Below are positions 19,001 to 26,579 of a DNA stretch of 64,000 nucleotides, piece after piece; position 1 is the first letter of the stretch; the number at the start of each line of letters is the position of its first letter. This stretch comes from Pirellulales bacterium (GTDB lineage: Bacteria > Planctomycetota > Planctomycetia > Pirellulales > Lacipirellulaceae), in contig JAKVCC010000016.1 of assembly GCA_022448265.1 (NCBI GenBank), forward strand, positions 46,648 to 110,647, written 5' to 3'. Position numbers and translations under genes: made by a program. The notes under the pieces are model-generated. The model searched no databases, had not been told where the DNA came from, and saw nothing but the letters and a program-made list of their open reading frames with translations.

Positions 19001-19964
19001 TCGTAAATTGTCGAATCTGGCTGCCGGGCAACAGCAAGGTGTGATGGCGGTGGGGTCGCATCAGTGGCAGCTCGAGCTGAAACCATTTGACCTGCAGGCT
19101 TGGCGTTTTGATACATCCAGTCTCCTTGTGGGCGAACCGCGCACGGCCCAAGACCATCGGGTGCGTTACGACTTGGAACAACGCATTCAGCAAGTCGAGT
19201 CCCGGATGGGTAATCTGGACATTGAAAGACCCTATCACCAACTACAAAATCCGGGATTTGAACTTGGCGATGGGGGGCCGCCTATACTGGGTTGGCAGTC
19301 CCGGCAGGGGGATGCAGGGTCCGTCCAATTGGACAACGCCCAGGCGCACCAGGGCGACCGTGCCTTGCGATTGACGAGCAAAGATGCGCTGGGCGTTGCC
19401 GTGCAGAGCCATTTGTTTTCGATGCCAGAAACGGGGCAATTGGTGGTTAGTGCCTTCTTGCGACGGGCCGACTGGGGGCCTGATGCACGACTTCATATTG
19501 TTGTCGAGGATGGCAGCGACGGACGTGCCTATCGCCAATTTGCTGTGCTGGGCGAAGACGAGCCAATGAGTGATCAGTGGGCGCAGTACAATTTTCTTTG
19601 GGATGATCTTCCGCTCGACACCGCCGGGCAGATGCATATTCAATTCCACCTGACCGGCAGAGCTGAGGTGATGATCGATGATGTCGAACTGTACGACCTA
19701 CGGTTTAGCGAAGACCGTCGCCGCACGTTTTTGAAGGATGTTTATGCCGCGCAAGATGCGCTCCAGCGGGGCCACGTCGTCGACTGCCTGAGACGGGTTG
19801 ATGAGTATTGGTCTCAGTACCTGGTTGAGTTTGTCCCGCCGCTGGAAAAAGAGCCCGCTAGCCTAGCGACCCAACCTCAGGACACCGCCGAGGTCGAACC
19901 GCAGCCAGAGTCGAAGGGAATACGGGAGCGCATCAAAGGATGGAGCCCCAAAATCTGGCGCTAA
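16020..19964 (+). CDS. Large exported protein with glycosidase-like barrel and carbohydrate-binding-like C-terminal domain
   Basis: About 1314 residues. An N-terminal hydrophobic stretch (about residues 33-50, ending in AAAQQ) looks like a signal sequence after a long n-region. Residues about 60-280 are beta-rich, with an FEIACPAAEGAYTLTIVARR-like Ig pattern. Residues about 530-830 resemble a TIM barrel of the family-10-like glycosyl hydrolase group: LVQYLRLNGQNAVFLTV, ILDREGVRLISTFQLATP, and VGIGVQVAGSGYGVLPG. Near residue 1077 a jelly-roll module begins with NPGFELGDG and runs to MIDDVELYDL, typical of carbohydrate-binding modules. I cannot assign catalytic acids. It is probably a secreted or surface polysaccharide-acting or -binding protein. 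A TTG at 16014 is an alternative start. Confidence 0.7.
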   Translation: MVGQGSSIIWQWLHDLYSGSPHTNAPARLARCAMLTGTIICLAALPGAAAQQTARLRLAWGGGASDPTRWSGEISVEGGVLTDLQPLGIEADGPVALRIDGNRVIVAPREVRGFDGCDLTVRADEKALVSILLQADQSPQPTRIEVPFAQLATGEFRQALKEPGSNFLAHRAPGDKLRVLSSRAHYVFDPDEVWTLSLQADFSSELSAGPVDIDMELWEAGSEEALWRTSQQLAADATKGTRVDFEIACPAAEGAYTLTIVARRPDGIATRFVPGRWAKALDKRDVEFVVIDPAARLPDPDDRWSPVLTIDPANPKWWQRLPAWTRVPGLPERMPGAIGNVRPAVRPGLQGDFVELPGIAKEKEPWWQSYTLPIREPGRLHMVEVAYPRALAQHLSISIVELDAAGRVQGVQQDVGFYASGESSGQEDRPCVHRFVFWPRTRAPQLLLVNRQPHLPAQYGQIKLYQHAGEAESGEAQLTGLESVSEEPARMVAGYISQPVFAANFGASEKLDAGSGLSVHSWSTFLDAAHRLVQYLRLNGQNAVFLTVAADGSALYPSRRLNPSPRYDTGLQASSGQDPRRKDVLEMLLRILDREGVRLISTFQLATPLPLLEHEKRAADATEAGIGLIGREGREWVEQNGTDHGLAPHYNPLNLRVQAEVDAILGEFAERYAAHRSLVGIGVQVAGSGYGVLPGLAWGLDDTTVARFESDTGIHVSATGPQKFRQRAGALLGEYRGEWTRWRTQELTAMYAGLAQSLTAKREDLQLYLATESLFSGPALSQRLRQSISNPVNLQQVLLEHGVDLAGLNAIPGVTALSTLRQNASGRLQRRALDLRINSASARGELMTSGHDGAQLLYQAASGFRLPSFDERSPFGAAQTHLVVGSQALPAGDAQRRQLIASMARQDAAAIVLGGQNMSLATHSELRQVLRTLQQLPPPDTAERTLNKQPLVARIYRSKSATTIALVNESPWRVQVQLPLEASVESRWQQLGGGRKLSNLAAGQQQGVMAVGSHQWQLELKPFDLQAWRFDTSSLLVGEPRTAQDHRVRYDLEQRIQQVESRMGNLDIERPYHQLQNPGFELGDGGPPILGWQSRQGDAGSVQLDNAQAHQGDRALRLTSKDALGVAVQSHLFSMPETGQLVVSAFLRRADWGPDARLHIVVEDGSDGRAYRQFAVLGEDEPMSDQWAQYNFLWDDLPLDTAGQMHIQFHLTGRAEVMIDDVELYDLRFSEDRRRTFLKDVYAAQDALQRGHVVDCLRRVDEYWSQYLVEFVPPLEKEPASLATQPQDTAEVEPQPESKGIRERIKGWSPKIWR

Positions 19965-19970
19965 AATCAC

Positions 19971-19988
19971 CGTTGGCGCTTGCCAACG
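19971..19988 (+). terminator. Hairpin terminator between convergent genes
   Basis: Perfect 7-bp stem CGTTGGC/GCCAACG with the loop GCTT, starting 7 nt after the stop of the large exported protein and followed by TTCTTGTT. The T tract is weak. The next gene (dus) is convergent, so the hairpin may serve both directions. Confidence 0.55.
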
Positions 19989-20085
19989 TTCTTGTTCGCA
20001 ATGCGGTAGAACCATGCGTAAAATCAGGCTCTTGGACAACGCGACGCGACAATCTTAACACAGGCTGGTGGGGTCGAATTGCGGG

Positions 20086-21165
20086 TTAGTCACTAGATAG
20101 CACTGGCTCGGGCTCATCGACCGGTGGGACGACACCTGGCCCATCTGTGCTGTACCAGGTGCGGAGCACGTCTTGCCAGGTACCCGCCTTGCCGACACTG
20201 CAAAAATCGGCTCGGACTCGGTCCCGCTGCGGGTGGTGCTGTGCATACTTGATACCAAATTTTCGCATCGTGGGTACGCAGCGCTCCGGTCCGTACAATT
20301 CTTCCGCGAGCGCGTAGTGCCGAGAAATGACGTCTCGCTGCTCAAAAAGACGAGGCGGTTCTGGTAGCGGCAGGCCGGCAGCGAGCGCTCGGGCCTGACC
20401 AAAAATCCACGGATTTCCGATCGCTCCCCGCGCGACGGTCACCCCATCAACTCCGGTAAATTGGATCATGTCGACGCACGCTTGGGCATTGAAGAGATCA
20501 CCGCTGCCGAGTACAACTCGCGTTCCGGCATGCGTTTTTACCTTCCGCAAGAACTCCCAGGAAGAGGGGCCATCGTAGCGCTGTGTCACGGTTCGGCCGT
20601 GGACTGTAATTGCAGCTGCACCTAGCTCGAAAGCTCCGTCAAAAATTTCATAAAAGTTGTCGGTACTTTCTGCGGAATCATCGATGCCACGGCGCATCTT
20701 TACCGTGACGGGCACATGTGATGGCACAGCGTCACGAACTCGAGCTACGATCTCCAGCGCCACCGCGGGTTGGCTCAAGTGGAACCCGCCACGGCAGCGG
20801 CCCAGCACTTTTTTTACGGGACAACCGAAATTGATGTCGATGACGTCAAAGCCGCGCTCGACCAGCCGCGCAGCGGCGGGGCCAAACAGTTCAGGCTCTG
20901 CGCCCATAAGCTGCCCTCCGACGGGGTGCTCACTGCTGGCGACGTTCATAAAGTGATGGTTCTTACGGCGCTCTTTCACTTGCAAGATAAACTTATCGAG
21001 CATTACCTCGCAGAGTGTGTAGGACGCGCCCAATTGGCGTGCGATCACCCGCATCGCTGTGTCGCTGTAGCCGCTCAGGGCTGCCTGTACGACTGGGAAG
21101 TCGAGCGATACGCTGCCAATGCGCAATTCTTGTGCCAGTGAAGTCATCGGAGTCATAGAACCCAT
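20086..21165 (-). CDS. dus: tRNA-dihydrouridine synthase
   Basis: A 359-residue FMN TIM-barrel enzyme of the Dus family, reducing specific uridines in tRNA to dihydrouridine. Visible marks are the N-terminal VVQAALSGYSDTAMR, the catalytic Cys in INFGCPVKKVLGR, the Lys in VTVKMRRGID, the phosphate-binding segment ITVHGRTVTQRYDG, and GVDGVTVARGAIGNPWIF. The length fits the family (about 320-350) with a Pro/Asp-rich tail. The start at 21165 gives a short extra N terminus; internal ATGs at residues 4 and 7 are possible starts. The gene is 150 nt downstream of queG on the same strand, so two tRNA-modification genes may share a transcript. Confidence 0.92.
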   Translation of the reverse strand: MGSMTPMTSLAQELRIGSVSLDFPVVQAALSGYSDTAMRVIARQLGASYTLCEVMLDKFILQVKERRKNHHFMNVASSEHPVGGQLMGAEPELFGPAAARLVERGFDVIDINFGCPVKKVLGRCRGGFHLSQPAVALEIVARVRDAVPSHVPVTVKMRRGIDDSAESTDNFYEIFDGAFELGAAAITVHGRTVTQRYDGPSSWEFLRKVKTHAGTRVVLGSGDLFNAQACVDMIQFTGVDGVTVARGAIGNPWIFGQARALAAGLPLPEPPRLFEQRDVISRHYALAEELYGPERCVPTMRKFGIKYAQHHPQRDRVRADFCSVGKAGTWQDVLRTWYSTDGPGVVPPVDEPEPVLSSD

Positions 21166-21315
21166 TGTCTGGATAGACGGGCCGTGCCGTCAACGGCTGC
21201 GGATTGCCGCTTAACTTGCCGCAGTAATTCTGACGGGGCACGAGCAGTCGCGACAAGGCGATATGGCGGCGTCTGGAGGGCCGGTCGTGCCCAAGGAGGC
21301 GTAGGCCAGTGCGAT

Positions 21316-22437
21316 TCAATAAGCTGCCAGCGCAGCTCGCAATTCCTCTTCCACTTCGACATCGTCTTCCTGCTCCAAACGCTGCATTAGCAGTTTCTTT
21401 GCCGCCGGTGCTTGAATTTCTCCTAAAGCCCAGGCGGAGGCGCCTCGCACGATCGGTTCTCCGTCTGCCAGCCCACGACCCAGCGCGCCCAGAGCTGACT
21501 TCGCACGCTGGTTGCCGAGGACAACTGCTGCATTGCGCAGGAGGCCACGGCGATGAGAACGCCATAAGGGAGTATGGCGGAAGCGGCGACGAAACGCATC
21601 GTCGTCCAAGTCAAATAAGGCCTCCAGGCTGAGCGGATTTTTTTCGGCTTCCGGTTGGAAGGCACTTTCGGCGTCCGCAGGCGCAACATCATTCCAAGGG
21701 CACACATCCTGACACACGTCGCAACCGAAGGCCCACTGCCCCATGCCCTTGCGCAATTCCATTGGAATAGCCTCTTGCAGTTCAATGGTGAGATAGCTGA
21801 TGCATCGCGACGCATCCAACACATAGGGCTCTACAAAAGCGTCAGTAGGACAGGCATCAAGACATGCCCGGCAATTCCCGCAATGATCGGCCAGGTGCGC
21901 CGTATCGTAGCTTAGCGGTGCGTCGGTTAGCAGAGCCGCCAAAAAGAAATAGCTGCCAGATTTTTTAGAAAGTAGCAGTGTGTTTTTTCCCACCCAACCC
22001 AGACCCGCCATTTGGGCGAATTCTCGTTCCAGAAGTGGCGCCGTATCAACGACGCCGCGGGTTTGAGCTGCAGGGACCAGGTCGCGGAGAGAGTCGGCCA
22101 ATTGGTGAAGCCGCTGACGAATGAGGTCGTGGTAATCAGATTTTCCCCATGCATAGCGTGATACACGGCCTTGGCCCACTCGTGGCTGGGCCGGGAGCAC
22201 CGTCGCGTAGTTCATTCCCAGCATGACAATGCTGCGGACACCCTCCAGCACATGTCGGGGATGCTGATATGCCTCCTGCCGCCCCGCAATATAGTGCATC
22301 TTGCCGGCGTAACCGGCGGCCAGCCATTCGGCGAGCCGGGTGGCCCCCGGCGGTGCCACGGCCGGGCAAATACCACACAAAGAAAATCCCAACTCCCGGG
22401 CGCGGACCTTCAGTTGCTCGCTAACTAGTTTCGACAT
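21316..22437 (-). CDS. queG: Epoxyqueuosine reductase
   Basis: 373 residues. It has the cobalamin-binding N-terminal region with the catalytic Asp in VVDTAPLLEREFA (D131), the GWVGKNTLLLS segment, and two 4Fe-4S ferredoxin clusters: CGNCRACLDACPTDAF (about 186-201) and CDVCQDVCPWN (about 239-249). A C-terminal HEAT-like helical tail ends the protein, as in known QueG. The enzyme performs the last step of queuosine synthesis, reducing epoxyqueuosine in tRNA. The neighbouring dus gene fits a tRNA-modification context. Confidence 0.95.
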   Translation of the reverse strand: MSKLVSEQLKVRARELGFSLCGICPAVAPPGATRLAEWLAAGYAGKMHYIAGRQEAYQHPRHVLEGVRSIVMLGMNYATVLPAQPRVGQGRVSRYAWGKSDYHDLIRQRLHQLADSLRDLVPAAQTRGVVDTAPLLEREFAQMAGLGWVGKNTLLLSKKSGSYFFLAALLTDAPLSYDTAHLADHCGNCRACLDACPTDAFVEPYVLDASRCISYLTIELQEAIPMELRKGMGQWAFGCDVCQDVCPWNDVAPADAESAFQPEAEKNPLSLEALFDLDDDAFRRRFRHTPLWRSHRRGLLRNAAVVLGNQRAKSALGALGRGLADGEPIVRGASAWALGEIQAPAAKKLLMQRLEQEDDVEVEEELRAALAAY

Positions 22438-22612
22438 TCTGGAATTGTACCAGGATGGATACGCCCATGGACGAAAGAGTTACGATTCGGTCGAAGTGGG
22501 CGTAGGCTGCAATATTCCTGTTTTCACGGACGGACAACTTTGAGAAACTGTATGGCTGCAAGCCACCCCAATGGCAGCACCGGCAATAGGCGGTGCTCGA
22601 AACTATCCATCG

Positions 22613-22623
22613 CCCCCCCCCCC
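22613..22623 (+). repeat. Homopolymeric C11 tract in the leader of the M13 peptidase gene
   Basis: Eleven consecutive C residues ending 18 nt before the ATG at 22642. If the upstream start at 22540 were used instead, the tract would lie inside the coding frame and length changes would cause frameshifts. At the chosen start it only changes leader spacing. Confidence 0.85.
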
Positions 22624-22641
22624 ATTATTTGCGAGCCCTTG

Positions 22642-24672
22642 ATGAATCTGTGGAAACTTATTGCTGTGAGTTGGGCCCTTGGTTGTTCTCTAGCCCCTGC
22701 CCAGCAACTGGAATCGGGCATCGACGCCAAAGGAATCGACGCCTCGGTACGCGTCCAGGACAATCTTTTTCAATACGCCAATGGTGAGTGGCTTAAACAC
22801 ACTCAAATCCCCGCCGACAAATCAAATTATGGCGCGTTTGGCATTTTGCACGACGAGGCGCAGGCAAATATTCGGGAGATCGTTGCCGAGGCGGTCGGCA
22901 GCAACAGCCCTCAGGGATCAGATGTCCAGAAAATCGGCGATTTTTTTCGTAGCTATATGGATGAGGCCACTATTGATCGGTGTGGAATCGGGCCGCTACG
23001 CGAACAGCTTGCCAAAATCGACCAGCTCAGTTCGAAGCAGCATGTGATGGAACATTTTGGCTATCTGCAGTCGCTCGACGTGACAACGCCGGTCGGTTTT
23101 TATGTGGACCAGGATGACAAGAACTCTAGCCAGTATCTGGGCGTCCTCATTCAGAATGGGATTTCCCTTCCGGATCGCGACTATTACTTAAAGGACGACG
23201 AAAAATACGAGTCGGCTCGTGCTGCGCTTAAAGACTATATCGAGAGATTGTTCACTTTGAGTGACCTGCCCGATGGTCAATCCGCGGCTGAAACGATCCT
23301 TGCACTGGAAACGCGATTAGCCGAGGCCCATTGGACGCGCACAGACTTGCGCGATGCGGAGAAGCGGTACAACAAATATGCCGTGGGCGCGCTGGAGCCG
23401 TTGATGCCTGGATTCGCCTGGGACGCGTTTTTGTCTGCGGCTCAGGTGGGTCATATTGAGTCGATCAACATCGCGACCCCCAGTTATTTCCAGGCGGCCA
23501 GCTCCATCATAGAGGATACCTCTGTTGAGGTCTGGCGGCATTATTTGAAGTTTCAACTTATCAATGCCTACGCTAATGGTTTGCCAAAGGTCTTCGTTGA
23601 CGCCCGTTTCAAGCTTTATGGTACGGAACTCGCTGGCGTACCCGAGCAAAAACCGCGTTGGAAGCGCGCCGTTCAGGCGTTGGCGGGAAGCCGGGGCTTT
23701 GGCGTACTTGGTGACGCGGTGGGGCGGTTGTACGTTAAGAAACATTATCCTGCTGCTGCCCGGGAAAGAATGGCGGAGCTGGTAGAGAACTTAATACTGG
23801 CTTATCGCAAGAGTATACGTGAACTGACCTGGATGACTCCGGCTACCAAAGAAAAAGCCCTGGAGAAGCTGGCCAAGATCACGACCAAGGTTGGACACAC
23901 GCAGCAGTGGCGCGATTATACAGCGCTGGAGATCAAGGCCGACGACTTGACGGGGAATCTAATTGGCTCGGCTCGCGTCGAGTACCAGCGAATGATCGAT
24001 AAGTTGGGGCAGTCGATCGATCGCGCAGAATGGCATATGACCCCGCAAACGGTGAATGCCTATTACAATCCTAGCATGAACGAAATTGTCTTTCCTGCAG
24101 CGATTTTGCAACCGCCCTTCTTTCATGTTACGGCCGATGACGCGGTCAATTACGGCAGCATCGGAGCGGTGATTGGCCATGAAATCAGCCACGCATTTGA
24201 CGACCAAGGCAGCAAGTACGACGGCGACGGCAATCTGAACAATTGGTGGACGGACCAAGATCGTGCGGCATTTGCGGAACTCACCAAGCAGCTTGTCGAT
24301 CAGTTTGAGCAGTATAGTCCGTTGGAGGGCAGGAACGTCAACGGCCGCTTGACCCTCGGCGAAAACATTGCCGACCTGTCGGGTATGTCGATCGCCTATA
24401 AGGCATATATGATTGTGACCGACGGTGAGCAGTCCCCGGTCATTGACGGCTGGACGGGCCCGCAGCGATTTTTTTTGGGGTGGGCCCAGAGTTGGCGGCG
24501 GAAGTACCGACCCGCGGAGATGATGAATCGCTTACTCACCGACCCCCACTCGCCGGCCGAGTACCGCAGCTACGGTCCTTGCACAAATTTTGACCCCTTC
24601 TATGAAGCCTTTAATCTCAAGCCAGGCGACGGTCTGTACCGTCCTCCCACGCAAAGAACCCGAATCTGGTAA
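22642..24672 (+). CDS. pepO: M13-family zinc metalloendopeptidase (PepO/neprilysin type), exported
   Basis: A 676-residue protein with a signal peptide (MNLWKLIAVSWALGCSLAPA) and the complete M13 layout: N-terminal domain with FQYANGEWL, the substrate-binding NAYYNPSMNEIVFPAAIL, the zinc site HEISH within VIGHEISHAFDDQGSKYD, and the third ligand Glu in GENIADLSG. The C terminus ends in YRPPTQRTRIW, as expected for the family. It degrades peptides in the periplasm or outside the cell. The frame stays open to 22540, but the ATG at 22642 begins a proper signal peptide and is preferred. A poly-C tract lies just upstream. Confidence 0.93.
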   Translation: MNLWKLIAVSWALGCSLAPAQQLESGIDAKGIDASVRVQDNLFQYANGEWLKHTQIPADKSNYGAFGILHDEAQANIREIVAEAVGSNSPQGSDVQKIGDFFRSYMDEATIDRCGIGPLREQLAKIDQLSSKQHVMEHFGYLQSLDVTTPVGFYVDQDDKNSSQYLGVLIQNGISLPDRDYYLKDDEKYESARAALKDYIERLFTLSDLPDGQSAAETILALETRLAEAHWTRTDLRDAEKRYNKYAVGALEPLMPGFAWDAFLSAAQVGHIESINIATPSYFQAASSIIEDTSVEVWRHYLKFQLINAYANGLPKVFVDARFKLYGTELAGVPEQKPRWKRAVQALAGSRGFGVLGDAVGRLYVKKHYPAAARERMAELVENLILAYRKSIRELTWMTPATKEKALEKLAKITTKVGHTQQWRDYTALEIKADDLTGNLIGSARVEYQRMIDKLGQSIDRAEWHMTPQTVNAYYNPSMNEIVFPAAILQPPFFHVTADDAVNYGSIGAVIGHEISHAFDDQGSKYDGDGNLNNWWTDQDRAAFAELTKQLVDQFEQYSPLEGRNVNGRLTLGENIADLSGMSIAYKAYMIVTDGEQSPVIDGWTGPQRFFLGWAQSWRRKYRPAEMMNRLLTDPHSPAEYRSYGPCTNFDPFYEAFNLKPGDGLYRPPTQRTRIW

Positions 24673-24808
24673 CGGGTGTCTGAGATTTTTTTCGGTGAAC
24701 TAGGCCAATGTGAGGGTCTCTGACACGTTTTGTTGTTTGCGATTGTGGAAGCGGTGATTAGGCTGGAAATAGCGTTGATTTCGTTGACTTGCTTGAAGGT
24801 GCTGTTTG

Positions 24809-25258
24809 ATGAATGCTCGATTTGGGTTTGTGTTGTTGGTGGCAGTGGCTTGTGGTGCGCTGTGTCACACGGGAACGGCCCATGCGCAAATTGGCTTGCA
24901 TAGGGATGGGATCGTCTTTGGCGCGTATGACGTTGGCCGGCTCTACGGAGTGCTGGCACAGAACGTACCTTACTATGCTGCATTTCCGCCTGTGTACTAC
25001 AGCGCTCCGATACCTCGTGCCTATGGGCATGTCCCGTTTGCCTACCCGCCCGGTGTCCGTACTCCCGAGATTTTGGCCGCGCCGAAGGCTATGGAGATTT
25101 TGAATCCTCATGTTGTTCCGGCTTCTGCAAGTGATATCCAGCAAGAAACCGACAAGATTACCTACGTGAAAAAGCCACAGCCTCTGCTGGTTCTAAACCC
25201 GTATGCCTCTCAGCATTTGGCGCTCGCCTCCGAAACGATCCCGCAATCGGCCCCGTAG
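24809..25258 (+). CDS. Small exported Tyr/Pro-rich protein
   Basis: 149 residues with a signal peptide (hydrophobic residues 6-22, cleavage near AHAQ). The mature part is rich in Tyr, Pro and Ala, with runs such as YYAAFPPVYYSAPIPRAYG, and has no Cys after the signal region and no known domain. A GAAGG element lies about 10 nt before the ATG. Such composition is seen in small envelope proteins of planctomycetes. It precedes the proline-rich protein at 25462 by about 200 nt on the same strand; a hairpin lies between them. Confidence 0.65.
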   Translation: MNARFGFVLLVAVACGALCHTGTAHAQIGLHRDGIVFGAYDVGRLYGVLAQNVPYYAAFPPVYYSAPIPRAYGHVPFAYPPGVRTPEILAAPKAMEILNPHVVPASASDIQQETDKITYVKKPQPLLVLNPYASQHLALASETIPQSAP

Positions 25259-25297
25259 TCAGGTTACGCGGCGAGTGGACAATTGAACGCTCACGCA

Positions 25298-25319
25298 CTA
25301 GCAGCCGCGGAGCTGCTAG
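25298..25319 (+). terminator. Perfect 8-bp hairpin after the small exported protein
   Basis: CTAGCAGC and GCTGCTAG pair around the loop CGCGGA, 40 nt after the stop codon at 25258. The following bases are only moderately T-rich. It is a terminator candidate separating the two envelope-protein genes, or part of the leader of the next one. Confidence 0.45.
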
Positions 25320-25461
25320 CAGATTCGTGGCTGTTTTCTGTTTACCGCATCTACCATTCGACAAAGGCCCATTCGGTCTGGACAGGGGTTGGATATGGCG
25401 CTACTATCTCGGAACTGTCGGCTTTAAATCGTTTTTCGCAGGGGTGGAAAGGAAGCTGTCG

Positions 25462-26490
25462 ATGCGGTGCATGTGTTGCACTTGGGCTGTTTTTTTTGCC
25501 GCGATGCAAGGCTGTCGTGCCCCGACCGCGACGCTCACCAATCCCTTTCTAGCTCCTGACCGCGTGCCGGCTCCGGCGACTCGAACGCTGATTGAAGGTG
25601 CAGCGCAGCCATATTATTCGGGTGATTTGGTGCCCAAGTCGCCTACGGCCGTTCCCCCCACAGCCGTCCCGGCCTATGGTCCCCCAGGGGCTCCTTCTGT
25701 GGTGCCGCCCGGTGGCGGGAACACTACGCCCCAGCCCTACCCCGGCGCGACTCTGCAAAATAATAACGCCGCGCATGGACTGCGCCCAACCAGTGCGGAG
25801 AGCCCCCTGGGTCCGCTCACCACGGTCGGCGAAGGCGCAATTCGGGTCCACACCGACGATCAAAACCTGCGTTTTTCCCAGGCGCCGCCAGACTACTTGG
25901 GCGCTGCGAACGGGTCGCTACAACAGTTCTCCCCGGTGCCGCCAAATCCTGGTTTGGCCCAAGTCCAGCCGGAGGCCAGCTTCACTTCGAGCGGGAGCCC
26001 GCTGCCCGATTACGCCGCGCAGCAGATCAACTACCAAGTGCCGATCAGCGATCCGCGCGCGGTCCGATTGCGGGCCCGGCCTCCGGGGCAACTGTCGATC
26101 GGCGATCATTCCTCCGCACCAATAGCCCGCGACGGCTTCCGTCCTCAGGGAAGTAGCCGAAATCGGTCGGTGCGCCGCGCAATTTCGCCAAGTCAGTCTT
26201 TAGGTGGGCCGGCGGGAATTAAGGAGGCCTTTGGCTATGATCCTAGCTACCGATGGTTGCGTGGAAGGCTGGAGTATTCCGAAGCGACCGAGCAATGGAA
26301 ACTGCGCTATATTCCCATTCAAGGCACGCCCGACCAGTTTGGCGGTAGCGTTTTGATCGCGAATCCGCGCGTTCTCAGCGGATTGCGTCGGGACGAGCAC
26401 GTGCTGCTACGCGGACAGCTTCATCCCCGTGGGAATGGTGGCCAGAGCTTTTCCCCCATCTACACCGTCTTGGTTGTCCAGCGGCAATAG
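25462..26490 (+). CDS. Proline-rich envelope protein, possible lipoprotein
   Basis: 342 residues starting MRCMCCTWAVFFAAMQGCRAP; the Cys after AAMQG is a possible lipobox, though the preceding residues are not ideal. A long low-complexity region rich in Pro, Ala, Gly and Ser (about 20-240) follows, then a compact C-terminal domain with GYDPSYRWLRGRLEYSEA, QWKLRYIP and YTVLVVQRQ, which looks like a small beta barrel. The purine-rich sequence GGAAAGGAAG ends about 6 nt before the ATG at 25462, so this start is chosen over the upstream 25327. Function unknown. It lies 89 nt ahead of the SecA-like gene on the same strand. Confidence 0.7.
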   Translation: MRCMCCTWAVFFAAMQGCRAPTATLTNPFLAPDRVPAPATRTLIEGAAQPYYSGDLVPKSPTAVPPTAVPAYGPPGAPSVVPPGGGNTTPQPYPGATLQNNNAAHGLRPTSAESPLGPLTTVGEGAIRVHTDDQNLRFSQAPPDYLGAANGSLQQFSPVPPNPGLAQVQPEASFTSSGSPLPDYAAQQINYQVPISDPRAVRLRARPPGQLSIGDHSSAPIARDGFRPQGSSRNRSVRRAISPSQSLGGPAGIKEAFGYDPSYRWLRGRLEYSEATEQWKLRYIPIQGTPDQFGGSVLIANPRVLSGLRRDEHVLLRGQLHPRGNGGQSFSPIYTVLVVQRQ

Positions 26491-26579
26491 ATTTGACCAC
26501 CCTCGCCCGGTCAGATATAGAGATAACATTTATTTTTCGCTTACTATGCTTGTAGGCTTGGGGAAACTGGTAATAAAGC

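Noticed and set aside
25327..25461. Upstream start for the proline-rich envelope protein
   Set aside because: The extension has no signal sequence, while the ATG at 25462 has a strong purine-rich ribosome binding site and a plausible signal peptide.
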